Shown piece after piece: positions 16,170 to 24,530 of a stretch of 47,855 bases of DNA. The number at the start of each line of letters is the position of its first letter. Position 1 is the stretch's first letter. Made by a program: the position numbers and the translations under genes. Origin of the DNA: CBIFVZ01 sp966185765 (lineage in GTDB: Bacteria > Pseudomonadota > Gammaproteobacteria > Enterobacterales > Enterobacteriaceae); the NCBI GenBank assembly GCA_966185765.1, contig CBIFVZ010000021.1, forward strand, positions 1 through 47,855, read 5' to 3'. A model generated the notes under the pieces. It was not told the DNA's origin. It made no database searches and saw only the letters and a program-made list of their open reading frames with translations.

Positions 16170-16631
16170 TTATCTGTAAATAATGAGAATGGCGCTGCCA
16201 CACAGGATGAGGGCAACGGAGAGCAAATCGAGCGTGCTAAAACGGCATTTGATAACACCAAACCAGCCACGTAAATCGGAGACCAGCCCAAACAGGATCT
16301 GTCCGGTAAGCATCAACCCCAGCGTGCCTGCCAGTGCCAGCGGGCTGTTAACCGCAACCGCTGCCAGCAGCACGGTAAGCGCACCCGGGATCCCACCAAG
16401 ATAGCTCCACAGAGGCGGTTTGTTGTCAGGCGCAGACGTTGGCGCGGCCTGGGACGGGCGTAGCTTTACCATTAGTAGCATCCAGGCAACAATCGCACCC
16501 GACCCGTGGGCAAACCAGGAGGCAATCAGCGGAGAGTTCCAGGTGGCAAGATAACTGTTGGTCGTGATCATTGCTGTCAGCAACACACCCGCTCCTACCG
16601 CCATCAGCAAAATACTGCTCTGGGTACGCAT
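16170..16631 (-). CDS. Small DMT-superfamily membrane protein (DUF606/YdcZ type), subunit 1
   Basis: A 153-aa hydrophobic protein with a LTGQILFG motif matching SGQMISG of its downstream partner. First gene of the leftward DMT-DMT-PEPM-ALDH group and divergent from the LysR gene. The pair may export or import the compound handled by the two downstream proteins, or a product of the NRPS operon. The substrate cannot be read from the sequence. Confidence 0.8.
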   Translation of the reverse strand: MRTQSSILLMAVGAGVLLTAMITTNSYLATWNSPLIASWFAHGSGAIVAWMLLMVKLRPSQAAPTSAPDNKPPLWSYLGGIPGALTVLLAAVAVNSPLALAGTLGLMLTGQILFGLVSDLRGWFGVIKCRFSTLDLLSVALILCGSAILIIYR

Positions 16632-16681
16632 AAACTCTGGCTCCTTTACATAAGGGTTTCTATTCTAAAAAAAAACCAAAT

Positions 16682-16702
16682 GGGGTATAACCAGGGTTGT
16701 AA
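16682..16702. promoter_or_regulatory. Candidate LysR operator
   Basis: In the 104-base divergent region, TATAACCAGGGTTGTA is an imperfect inverted repeat with a T at one end and an A at the other, the style of LysR-type binding sites. It lies between the transporter start (16631) and the LysR start (16736). Confidence 0.4.
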
Positions 16703-16735
16703 GAAACACATTGTTTACGAGGCGTTGACAAAATA

Positions 16736-17650
16736 ATGGATAATTTCGCAACTATCCCGTTCTTCATCGCGGTCGTTGAAACGGGCAGCTTCTCTGCCGC
16801 TGCCAAAAAACTGTCCATTACCAAGTCAGCGGTCAGCAAGCGCATCAGTCAGTTCGAAGACGATCTCGGTATCCGTCTGCTAAACCGCACCACCCGCAAA
16901 CTTAGCCTGACTGAAGCGGGCGTGAAGTATTACGAATACGTACGTGCTGCAAGCCAACTGGCTAAAGAAGGCGAAGATGCCATTTCCCGTATGCAGGACC
17001 AGGCACAGGGGTTACTGCGTATCACCGTGCCAATGGTGTTTGGACGGCTGCATATCGCTCCGCTGATGCCCCGGTTTCTACAGGAAAATCCGCAAATAGA
17101 AGTGCATATGTCGATGGACGACCGAATGGTCGACCTGGTGGGTGAAGGCTTTGATATGGGTATTCGCATCGGCCAGCTCAGTGATTCCTCACTGATTGCT
17201 CGTCCACTCTCACCCTGCACCAGCGTGCTGTGCGCCTCACCAGACTATGTGCGACGATACGGTGAGCCTCAATCGCTGGAAGATTTGCAGCAGCATAACT
17301 GCCTGTTCTATTCGTATTTTCGCGGCGGTGCGGCGTGGAGTTTTACCGGGCCAAACGGACCCGAGCGCTTTATTCCGCGCGGTAATTATCAGGTCAACAA
17401 CAGCGAAGTGCTCTACGAAGCGCTACTGGCTGGCATGGGCGTGTGTCAGATGCCGAAATTTATCGTGGGTCCAGCGCTGGCAGACGGCAGGCTGGTGCCA
17501 TTGCTACCCGGTTACCATCTGCCTGTGCATAACGTCTATGCTGTCTATCCGCAGCGCCGCTTTATGCCGGAAAAAATGCGCCTGCTGCTGGAATTCTTTG
17601 CCCGCCACTTCAACGAAACCTCGTCTTATCGCCTGACGTACGAAAGCTGA
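16736..17650 (+). CDS. LysR-family transcriptional regulator
   Basis: A 304-aa LTTR. The N-terminal winged helix-turn-helix is clear (TGSFSAAAKKLSITKSAVSK, residues 17-36), followed by the linker helix and a substrate-binding domain with the usual DDRMVDLVGEGFDMGIRIG region. It belongs to the large CrbS/YhjC-like group that often controls divergent genes. It probably regulates the adjacent leftward DMT-PEPM-ALDH group and perhaps the pigment operon. The ligand is unknown. The ribosome-binding site is weak, with GAGG rather far upstream of the ATG. Confidence 0.9.
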   Translation: MDNFATIPFFIAVVETGSFSAAAKKLSITKSAVSKRISQFEDDLGIRLLNRTTRKLSLTEAGVKYYEYVRAASQLAKEGEDAISRMQDQAQGLLRITVPMVFGRLHIAPLMPRFLQENPQIEVHMSMDDRMVDLVGEGFDMGIRIGQLSDSSLIARPLSPCTSVLCASPDYVRRYGEPQSLEDLQQHNCLFYSYFRGGAAWSFTGPNGPERFIPRGNYQVNNSEVLYEALLAGMGVCQMPKFIVGPALADGRLVPLLPGYHLPVHNVYAVYPQRRFMPEKMRLLLEFFARHFNETSSYRLTYES

Positions 17651-17998
17651 CCTGCTCAATCCATACGACGCTAACAAACAACCTTACTCCTGTCTCTCCC
17701 CCTGAATGTAAGACCTACCCGGCGTTTCCACCTCTACGACAAAAACCCTGCGGTAACATAAAAACTTCCCATTCAGAGTCCGGCGGCTATCCCTACGCTC
17801 GTAAAATTGTCATTTACTTCGTCGCGCTTGTACTCGCGCAGTCTGGGTTTAATGCGAACGCATCCCCTCTGTCGCGAAGGCACACGCATGCAGAAGAGCA
17901 AATAATTAAACCTTGTCACCACGAACCCAATGGTACACTTTGCGATGATGGATTTTTGGGGCTTACCCCACTCTCAGGGAAAGTAACAGGAAAGAGAC
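17651..17998. other. Intergenic region between LysR gene and yqgA
   Basis: No gene seen in 348 bases. The last ~90 bases probably hold the yqgA promoter (TTGTCA with TACACT 15 bases on, a poor spacing), and the yqgA ribosome-binding site AGGAAAG is at the end. The first part shows no repeat or conserved signal that I recognise. Confidence 0.4.
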
Positions 17999-18718
17999 AT
18001 GCTAATCGGTCCATATATAAACGGGGCTGCGGTTATTTTTGGCGGTATTGTCGGCGCGATGGTCGGCAGTAGACTGCCTGAACGTGTGAAAACCGCACTC
18101 CCGATGACCTTCGGGCTATGCTCGGTCGGACTGGGGATAAACCTGGTCATTAAAGTGAAATTTATGCCCGCCGTGGTGCTGGCAATGATAATCGGTGCCG
18201 TGACTGGCGAGCTGTGTTACCTGGAAAAGGGCATAGGTAAAATAGCTGGCTCCACGCGCGGGTGGGTAAACCGCTATCTGCCTGCGGTAGAAGGCATCAG
18301 CCACGAGGCATTTACCGAAAAATTCGTGGCGATTATGGTGCTGTTTTGCGCCAGCGGCACCGGTATTTTTGGTGCCATGCACGAAGGCATGACTGGTGAC
18401 CCGTCCATTCTTTATATTAAGACCGTGCTGGATCTGTTTACTGCCGTAATTTTTGCCACCATGCTCGGCTACTCGGTGGCAACGGTGGGTATTCCTCTGA
18501 TGATTATCCAGGTAGCGCTGGCGATGCTCGCAGGCTACATCCTGCCGCTGACCACGCCGGATATGATGGCTGACTTCTCCTGTGCAGGCGGGCTTATCAT
18601 GATTGCGACGGGTCTGCGCATCTGTAATATCAAGCTGTTCCCGGTAGCGAACATGCTGCCGGGGCTGTTCCTTGTCATGCCGTTTTCGTGGCTGTGGTAC
18701 GTGCTGGTGGTGAGCTAA
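17999..18718 (+). CDS. yqgA: DUF554 inner-membrane protein YqgA
   Basis: A 239-aa very hydrophobic protein with about six or seven membrane segments, starting MLIGPYINGAAVIFGGIVG, the typical DUF554 opening, with GTGIFGAMHEGMTGDPSIL in the middle. It matches E. coli YqgA in length and sequence. The function is unknown (a transporter-like fold has been proposed). In E. coli it sits near speC, so its place here, at the right edge of the accessory region, is different. Confidence 0.9.
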   Translation: MLIGPYINGAAVIFGGIVGAMVGSRLPERVKTALPMTFGLCSVGLGINLVIKVKFMPAVVLAMIIGAVTGELCYLEKGIGKIAGSTRGWVNRYLPAVEGISHEAFTEKFVAIMVLFCASGTGIFGAMHEGMTGDPSILYIKTVLDLFTAVIFATMLGYSVATVGIPLMIIQVALAMLAGYILPLTTPDMMADFSCAGGLIMIATGLRICNIKLFPVANMLPGLFLVMPFSWLWYVLVVS

Positions 18719-18730
18719 AGGGCAAAATCA

Positions 18731-18942
18731 CGACAACGAAACGACCAGCGACACCCTCGCTGGCCCCAAAAGGGCGAGGCCCGGGCATGGGCCGGATAAA
18801 CAGGATGGCGAGTTGAGCCAACCGCAGGCTGAGGGCCGGGAAGAGAGCGTACCGCAAAGCAGCGATTTCCTGGCAGGGTCCAGGGGCTGTCAGGTGAACG
18901 TAAGGATGGGAAAGTCCCCTCAACACGTTCACCGACAACGAA
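18731..18942. repeat. GC-rich structured intergenic element bounded by 10-bp direct repeats
   Basis: CGACAACGAA occurs at 18731-18740 and again at 18933-18942, enclosing 192 bases rich in stems: CCTCGC/GCGAGG, GGCCC/GGGCC and GGTGAACGT (18893-18901) with ACGTTCACC (18925-18933). No convincing gene is inside. It may be a small inserted element with target duplication, or a structured RNA. The rest of the yqgA-nfeF gap (18943-19036) has nothing I can name. Confidence 0.35.
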
Positions 18943-19036
18943 GCTTGATTTTCTGGCAGGCTTATAGTGAACGCACGCTCATGTTTCCTTCCCCCGTCAA
19001 AGACACAGGGAAAGGTTTCTGGCTGAGAAAAAACGC

Positions 19037-19819
19037 TTATGCGTCCTTCTCATGCCAGTACGCCACGGCACGCAAAAGCTGCGGCTCAATCTGCGGCGTT
19101 TCAAAACGCGCGCTCAGGCGTTTCACCACTTTGCCCTCACCGGTGAGCCACAGGAAATAATCCTGCTGCGGGACAACCAGCGTTGCCAGACGCCCGGCAA
19201 TCGCCGCCTCGTCGCCGCCAGTCACCCACTCAATATTAAACGCCTCCAGATGTGCCAGATAAGCTTTACTGGCAGCATCCCTGATAGTAACGAGGGCCGT
19301 AAGCTGCCCGGCAAAACCTGCCGCTTCTAAGGCTTCGAGCCTGCGGCGCAGCGCGGGCATTCCGGTTTCATCACACACGTATAGCTGCCAGCTGTAATGG
19401 TGAGGCACAATCAGCGAGCCGCGTGGGCCACCGGTAAAAAGTTTATCGCCAGGTCGCACCTGCTGCGCCCAGTTGCTGGCAACACCGCCATCATGAATAT
19501 AAAAATCGATATACAGCACCTGGCGTTCAGCATCAAACAACGGCGTATAATCACGTGACGGCGGGCGCTCATCGTTGTGCCAGACAATGCCGTCCTCGGT
19601 TGCCTGCGGCGGCTGAAAACGTGCCGGATCGTCAGGAAAGAATAGCTTGATGTGGTCGTCGAAGCCTGGGGAGCTAAATCCCTCCAGATCCGGGCCGCCA
19701 ACGGTCACGCGCTGGAACCCCGGCGCAATCAACTCGCTGTTAAGCACCGTCAGCTCGCGAAAGCGCAGCTCGTTGCGCACACGGCGCGGATAGCTATCTT
19801 TATGTTCTGCCATCGTCAT
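19037..19819 (-). CDS. nfeF: Nickel-dependent ferric-siderophore reductase NfeF (YqjH)
   Basis: A 260-aa NAD(P)H/FAD siderophore-interacting protein. RPPSRDYTPL is the FAD-binding motif; DFYIHDGGVASNWAQ and PGDKLFTGGPRGS are the phosphate-binding parts; a C-terminal SIP domain ends in AYWHEK. It matches E. coli YqjH throughout. It reduces ferric-siderophore complexes to release iron in the cytoplasm. Divergent from nfeR, as in E. coli, where NfeR and Fur control it. An in-frame ATG two codons downstream is an alternative start. Confidence 0.95.
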   Translation of the reverse strand: MTMAEHKDSYPRRVRNELRFRELTVLNSELIAPGFQRVTVGGPDLEGFSSPGFDDHIKLFFPDDPARFQPPQATEDGIVWHNDERPPSRDYTPLFDAERQVLYIDFYIHDGGVASNWAQQVRPGDKLFTGGPRGSLIVPHHYSWQLYVCDETGMPALRRRLEALEAAGFAGQLTALVTIRDAASKAYLAHLEAFNIEWVTGGDEAAIAGRLATLVVPQQDYFLWLTGEGKVVKRLSARFETPQIEPQLLRAVAYWHEKDA

Positions 19820-20133
19820 CGTAAGTCTCTCTGTTAATGGAGTCTTATACCGCTGTTCTCATCAGGCACTGGACGGTGAAAAGCGATTATCGGGTTAAGC
19901 CATTCACTCATTTCCGGCACAAGCGGATGTGCAATGTGCACGCAACGCTGCCCTGTCTGCGCTTGCGGGCAGGCTGTACCCGTCAAAGTGAAACCATAAT
20001 CGGCTGGCGGCAACAGTGCAGGAATACCGTTTACACCATCTTGTTTTCAAAAGCCCCACACGGTTATGCCCTACCTCTATACCAGTTGGCCTGCCGTGGT
20101 TTATACAAGCGTTATGCGTTATTGATGTTAAAC

Positions 20134-20143
20134 AGATATATCT
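20134..20143. promoter_or_regulatory. NfeR (YqjI) operator, distal half-region
   Basis: The perfect palindrome AGATATATCT also occurs at 20319-20328. The E. coli YqjI repressor binds TATATCT/AGATATA-type inverted repeats in this intergenic region (established knowledge), so these two sites are its likely targets. Confidence 0.6.
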
Positions 20144-20160
20144 AAAGTTATTGTGCAGAT

Positions 20161-20179
20161 GATAATGATTGCTAATCAA
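20161..20179. promoter_or_regulatory. Candidate Fur box
   Basis: GATAATGATTGCTAATC: the first nine bases equal the Fur consensus half GATAATGAT, and GCTAATC gives a partial inverted GAT-A half. It is consistent with known Fur control of nfeF in E. coli, though it lies about 340 bases from the nfeF start. Confidence 0.45.
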
Positions 20180-20308
20180 AAATGATGCAACGCTTTTTTA
20201 ACAGGAAACCTGCTCACCCGCACAGAACGCAAAATGCAAAAATAACACGTTATCTGTCAGTACAATGATAATTGCCCTTACGACCATGCTTGCTAAATAT
20301 CAGCAATA

Positions 20309-20330
20309 AGATATAAATAGATATATCTAA
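20309..20330. promoter_or_regulatory. NfeR (YqjI) operator overlapping the nfeR promoter
   Basis: AGATATAAATAGATATATCTAA contains the palindrome AGATATATCT plus an adjacent AGATATA half, about 20 bases before the nfeR start. The position fits autorepression. Confidence 0.6.
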
Positions 20331-20349
20331 TTAATGCAGAAGTAACACG

Positions 20350-20949
20350 ATGCACAATAAACCTCACCGTTTCAGCAGCGGTTTTTTTCAGGGACGTGAT
20401 GACGCCATGCGCGGCCCGGGCGGCAAAGGCCACGGTTTTGCACAGGAAAACGAACACGCTAACAGTGGCCGTCACAGCAGACGCCCGCGCTTCTTTGGGC
20501 ACGGCGAGTTGCGTCTTGTGGTGCTGGATATTCTGGCAAAGGGCGAAAGCCACGGCTATGAACTGATTAAAGCCATAGAAGAGCAAACCGGTGGCCACTA
20601 TGCACCCAGTCCCGGAGTGATTTACCCGACGCTGGATATGCTTCAGGAGCACGGGATGATTACTATCAGCGACGAAGGCGAAGGCGCACGTAAACAACTG
20701 GCGATTACCGATGAAGGCCGACGCTGGCTGGAAGAAAGCCAGGAACATCTGGAGCATATCCGCCAGCGCATGAAATCGCGCGCTGTGGGCCTGCAACTGC
20801 GTAAAAATCCGCAGATGAAGCGCGCGCTGGACAACTTCAAAGCCGTGCTGGATCTTAACGTAAATCAGAACGACATCAGCGATGCGAAGATCAAAAAGAT
20901 CGTCGCTATTATCGACAGAGCCGCGCTGGAGCTGGCGCAGCTGGATTAA
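20350..20949 (+). CDS. nfeR: Nickel-responsive PadR-family regulator NfeR (YqjI)
   Basis: A 199-aa protein. The first ~45 residues are rich in His and Gly (HNKPHRF, GKGHGF, SGRHSRR), the metal-binding extension known for YqjI. Residues ~50-130 are the PadR winged helix (ELRLVVLDILAKGESHGYEL, SPGVIYPTLDML), followed by a helical dimerisation tail. In E. coli it represses itself and nfeF, and nickel releases it from DNA. Confidence 0.95.
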   Translation: MHNKPHRFSSGFFQGRDDAMRGPGGKGHGFAQENEHANSGRHSRRPRFFGHGELRLVVLDILAKGESHGYELIKAIEEQTGGHYAPSPGVIYPTLDMLQEHGMITISDEGEGARKQLAITDEGRRWLEESQEHLEHIRQRMKSRAVGLQLRKNPQMKRALDNFKAVLDLNVNQNDISDAKIKKIVAIIDRAALELAQLD

Positions 20950-20981
20950 GTTTTTCCACTACCACAATGCGCCAGCTGACA

Positions 20982-21005
20982 CCGCCCCGATCCGCCGGGG
21001 CGTTG
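20982..21005 (+). terminator. Hairpin after nfeR
   Basis: CGCCCC GATCCG CCGGGGCG forms a short GC-rich stem followed by TTGTC. The T-run is weak, so termination is likely but not certain. Confidence 0.45.
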
Positions 21006-21113
21006 TCACGTGAAATCCATCACAATCTTTAGCTCAGGCCGCGCCATCTTGCACGCTTACGGCTACAGTGAACTCATCCGACCACTCATCATAACAATCA
21101 TTCGGAAGACACT

Positions 21114-23129
21114 ATGAGCTACCCGTCGCTATTCGCCCCGCTCGATCTGGGCTTTACTCGCCTGAAAAACCGCGTCCTGATGGGCTCCATGCACACAGGC
21201 CTGGAAGAACACCCTGATGGCGTGGCGCGCCTGGCCGCCTTTTACGCCGAACGCGCACGCCACGGCGTGGCACTGATTGTCACAGGCGGTATTGCCCCCT
21301 CGCCTTCCGGCGTGGCTATCGCAGGTGGTGCCGTACTGAACCGGCCAGAGCAGATAGAACACCACCGCCCGGTAACCGAAGCCGTACACCAGGCTGGCGG
21401 TAAAATCGCGCTGCAAATTCTTCACACCGGGCGCTACAGTTATCAGCCAGGCCTGGTCGCCCCGTCGGCGCTGCGTGCGCCGATCAACCGCTTTACACCG
21501 CACGCGCTGAGCGAAGGCGAGATCCTCACGCTCATTGATGACTTCGCCCAGTGTGCGGCGCTTGCCCGGGAAGCGGGCTACGACGGTGTGGAGATCATGG
21601 GCTCAGAAGGCTATCTGATTAATCAGTTCCTCGCTGCGCGCACCAATCAACGCGACGACCGCTGGGGCGGTAGCGCGGAAAACCGCAGGCGTTTTGCCGT
21701 GCATGTGGTGCGTGCAGTACGCAAGCGTGTGGGCGATGACTTTATTATCATTTACCGTCTGTCATTACTGGATTTAGTGGAGGGCGGGTCCAGCTTTGAG
21801 GAGACGCTGGCGCTGGCAAAAGCCATTGAGGGCGCCGGTGCAACGCTCATCAATACCGGCATTGGCTGGCACGAAGCGCGTATTCCAACCATCGCCACCC
21901 CGGTTCCCCGCGCCGCCTTCAGCTGGGTGACACGTAAACTGAAAGGGCTTATCGACCTGCCGCTTATCACCACTAACCGTATCAACGACCCGGCCGTGGC
22001 GGAGGCGGTGTTGGCTGCGGGAGATGCCGATATGGTGTCAATGGCGCGCCCGTTTCTGGCAGATGCAGAGCTGGTGAGCAAAGCCGCCAGCGGGCGTGAA
22101 GAGGAAATTAATACCTGTATCGGCTGTAACCAGGCCTGCCTTGACCAGATATTTGCAGGCAAAGTCACCTCCTGCCTGGTCAACCCGTTCGCCTGCCATG
22201 AAACGAAAATGCCACTCACTCCTGCAACTGCCCGCAAAAATCTGGCGGTGGTGGGAGCCGGTCCGGCCGGACTGGCGTTTACCGTCACGGCACTGCAACG
22301 CGGCCATCGTGTGACGTTGTTTGATGCCAACCCCGTCATTGGCGGCCAATTCAATATTGCCCGCCAAATCCCCGGTAAAGAAGAGTTTAACGAAACGCTG
22401 CGCTATTATCGCACCATGCTTAAAAAACTGGGTGCCACGCAGCGCCTGGGCCATACGGTCACGCCTGCGGACCTCACGGGTTTTGATGAGGTTATTCTCG
22501 CCTGCGGTATCGAGCCGCGTATGCCCGCAATTGAGGGCATTACGCACCATAGCGTACTGAGCTATCTGGACGTGTTACGTGATAAAAAACCCGTCGGCCA
22601 GCGCGTGGCGATTATTGGCTGCGGCGGCATTGGCTTTGATACTGCGATGTACCTGAGCCAACCCGGTGCGCCCACCAGTCAGGACATTGCTGCGTTTTGT
22701 GCCGAATGGGGCATCGACACCGAGCTTGCTCATCCTGGTGGCTTGTTACCCGGCGGCGCACAACCCGAACACAGCCCGCGTGAAATCGTTATGTTGCAGC
22801 GTAAAGACGGCAAACCCGGTGAAAACCTCGGGAAAACCACGGGCTGGATCCATCGCACCACGCTGCTCTCACGCGGGGTGAAAATGACCGGCAGCGTGGA
22901 GTACCTGAAGATTGATGATGCTGGCCTGCATGTACGAATCAGCGGTGAGGAACAACTGCTGGCGGTGGATAATGTGGTGATTTGCGCCGGGCAGGAGCCT
23001 AAGCGCGATCTGGCCTCGTTGCTCGGTCAGGAGCGCCCTGTGCATCTTATTGGCGGCTGTGACGTGGCGCTGGAACTGGATGCACGCCGCGCTATTGCGC
23101 AGGGCACGAAACTGGCGTTAGGAATGTAG
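21114..23129 (+). CDS. fadH: 2,4-dienoyl-CoA reductase (NADPH), FadH
   Basis: A 671-aa flavoprotein. The N-terminal TIM barrel binds FMN and carries active-site Tyr167 (SEGYLIN) and His253 (GWHEARIP). The 4Fe-4S ligands are Cys335, 338, 342 and 354 (CIGCNQAC...SC), matching E. coli FadH. The C-terminal half has an FAD Rossmann motif (VVGAGPAGLAF) and an NADPH fold (IIGCGGIGFD). It reduces 2,4-dienoyl-CoA during beta-oxidation of unsaturated fatty acids. Convergent with rlmG. Confidence 0.97.
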   Translation: MSYPSLFAPLDLGFTRLKNRVLMGSMHTGLEEHPDGVARLAAFYAERARHGVALIVTGGIAPSPSGVAIAGGAVLNRPEQIEHHRPVTEAVHQAGGKIALQILHTGRYSYQPGLVAPSALRAPINRFTPHALSEGEILTLIDDFAQCAALAREAGYDGVEIMGSEGYLINQFLAARTNQRDDRWGGSAENRRRFAVHVVRAVRKRVGDDFIIIYRLSLLDLVEGGSSFEETLALAKAIEGAGATLINTGIGWHEARIPTIATPVPRAAFSWVTRKLKGLIDLPLITTNRINDPAVAEAVLAAGDADMVSMARPFLADAELVSKAASGREEEINTCIGCNQACLDQIFAGKVTSCLVNPFACHETKMPLTPATARKNLAVVGAGPAGLAFTVTALQRGHRVTLFDANPVIGGQFNIARQIPGKEEFNETLRYYRTMLKKLGATQRLGHTVTPADLTGFDEVILACGIEPRMPAIEGITHHSVLSYLDVLRDKKPVGQRVAIIGCGGIGFDTAMYLSQPGAPTSQDIAAFCAEWGIDTELAHPGGLLPGGAQPEHSPREIVMLQRKDGKPGENLGKTTGWIHRTTLLSRGVKMTGSVEYLKIDDAGLHVRISGEEQLLAVDNVVICAGQEPKRDLASLLGQERPVHLIGGCDVALELDARRAIAQGTKLALGM

Positions 23130-23142
23130 CCTCGTCACACAC

Positions 23143-23323
23143 AAAAAGGGGCCAGCGGCCTGATGTCCGTCACTTAAGCATTTAAATGAATATAAATTCA
23201 TCATTATGCTTACAAGGAAAATGAAGCAATCAGTGGTTTCAGCACTGTTTTACTTCATTGAAGGCTCGAATTATCAAGCCTCATTCCCTTACGTGACCAG
23301 CATCAGGGCAACGGCCCCTTTTT
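23143..23323. repeat. Multi-stem element in the fadH/rlmG terminator
   Basis: AAAAAGGGGCC at the left pairs with GGCCCCTTTTT at the right, 181 bases end to end. Inside, CCTGATG..GTCAC (23159) pairs with GTGAC..CATCAGG (23307). Within that are three more stems: TAAGCAT/ATGCTTA enclosing ATGAAT/ATTCAT, AATGAAG/CTTCATT enclosing CAGTG/CACTG, and AGGCT/AGCCT. The outer arms look like a single terminator split, or duplicated in part (GGGGCCAGCGGCC and GGGCAACGGCCCC), by an inserted ~145-bp palindromic element. It still probably terminates both convergent genes. Confidence 0.6.
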
Positions 23324-24453
23324 CAACGCTGTTTACGCGTTTTCACCGCTTTTAACACCACAAACTTATTGTTGGTTGCCAGTGTCTCGCAGTTGCCAAA
23401 AATCTTACGTAGTTTGCGGTAATAGTCGAGATGGCGGTTGCCCACAATACGCAATTCGCCACCGTATTTGAGGCTGCGTTTCGCGTCGTGGAACATCTGC
23501 CAGGCCACGTTATCGGTTATGGCATGCTGCTGGTGAAACGGCGGATTACACAGCACAGCGTCGTAGCGGTCGAACTCATCGCCACTGAGCGCATTGTTGA
23601 CCTCAAAACGACAGCGCGCCAGGTCCTGCGGCAGGTTTACTTCTACATTCATCTGACTCGACGCCACCGCCATCGGCGATTCATCCACAAACGCCACCCG
23701 CGCCTGCGGGTTTTGTGCCAGTAGCATCATGCCGATAACCCCGTTACCACAGCCAAGATCCACCAACTCCCCGTCGAGATTTTGCGGCAGATGCTGCATG
23801 AAAAAGCGCGCACCGATATCCAGTCCGGTGCGCGAGAACACGTTGGCATGGTTATGAATCGTCCAGCCTGTACCATCAAGCGCCCAGCTTTGCGTTGCAG
23901 GCGCCTCTTCGAGCAGAGGATTGCTGAACGTACAGTTAATCAGGCGTGCCTTTTTCCAGGCGAGCGTCGTGGTGGTTGGCCCAAGAATACGCTCAAACAG
24001 CGCCAGTGTTGAGTTGTGAATATCACGTGCTTTCGCGCCAGCAATAATGCGCGTTTGTGGCGTGACCACTTTGCGTAAATCGCGCAGCTGCTGCTCCAGC
24101 AGCGCCAGCTGTTTAGGGATTTTAATCAGTACCAGCGCCGGTGCGGCAGGTAGCGGCGTCAGGCTGTCGAGCAATGTGACCTGATTTTCTTCATAACCGT
24201 TAAGCTCCAGGTTATGGCGTGTCGCCTGCTGGGCCATAAATGAGTCGCCAATGCTCACCGGCTGGCGGTCAGCCAGCGCACAGGCCAGTGCGCCAAAGGC
24301 ATCGTTAAAAATGAGCGTCAGCCCCTGCGTCTCGCCCACCTGCGATAGCAGGTATTCATCCGCCGCGTCCCACGCCTGTAGCGGTGACTCATCATTGGTC
24401 ACGGGGAAACGCTGTAACTCCAGCGTGCGTCCGCCTGTTTCAAACTGGCTCAT
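23323..24453 (-). CDS. rlmG: 23S rRNA (guanine1835-N2)-methyltransferase RlmG
   Basis: A 376-aa two-domain methyltransferase. The SAM motif VDLGCGNGVIGMM lies in the C-terminal half with the N6/N2-methylase motif NPPFHQQHA. The N-terminal half is the degenerate duplicate typical of RlmG/RsmC. Near-identical layout to E. coli RlmG, which methylates G1835 of 23S rRNA. Its TGA overlaps the T-run of the shared terminator, and its start is divergent from ygjP, as in E. coli. Confidence 0.96.
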   Translation of the reverse strand: MSQFETGGRTLELQRFPVTNDESPLQAWDAADEYLLSQVGETQGLTLIFNDAFGALACALADRQPVSIGDSFMAQQATRHNLELNGYEENQVTLLDSLTPLPAAPALVLIKIPKQLALLEQQLRDLRKVVTPQTRIIAGAKARDIHNSTLALFERILGPTTTTLAWKKARLINCTFSNPLLEEAPATQSWALDGTGWTIHNHANVFSRTGLDIGARFFMQHLPQNLDGELVDLGCGNGVIGMMLLAQNPQARVAFVDESPMAVASSQMNVEVNLPQDLARCRFEVNNALSGDEFDRYDAVLCNPPFHQQHAITDNVAWQMFHDAKRSLKYGGELRIVGNRHLDYYRKLRKIFGNCETLATNNKFVVLKAVKTRKQR

Positions 24454-24530
24454 TGGCCCTCCGGGGTGCTAAAATTCGCGCGTTTTATCCCTTAATTACG
24501 CACAACAGTAAACCTTTTTTTCAGGCGGCG

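Larger units (their letters stand above)
19820..20349. other. nfeF-nfeR divergent intergenic region
   Basis: 530 bases without a supported gene. The nfeR-proximal half is AT-rich and carries the operator-like sites listed separately. The nfeF-proximal half (about 19850-20100) has average GC and no sign of known repeats; a 102-codon frame there has no recognisable features. Confidence 0.5.

Noticed and set aside
18675..18938. An 87-codon minus-strand frame over the end of yqgA and the structured element
   Set aside because: It overlaps yqgA, has no recognisable motif and depends on GC-rich stem sequence; a chance frame is more likely.
19837..20145. A 102-codon plus-strand frame in the nfeF-nfeR gap
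   Set aside because: No ribosome-binding site, no domain, and composition unlike that of the neighbouring genes.
24384..24530. A longer ygjP protein starting inside rlmG
   Set aside because: The ATG at 24531 reproduces the E. coli YgjP start, and the upstream codons are antisense to the rlmG 5' end.
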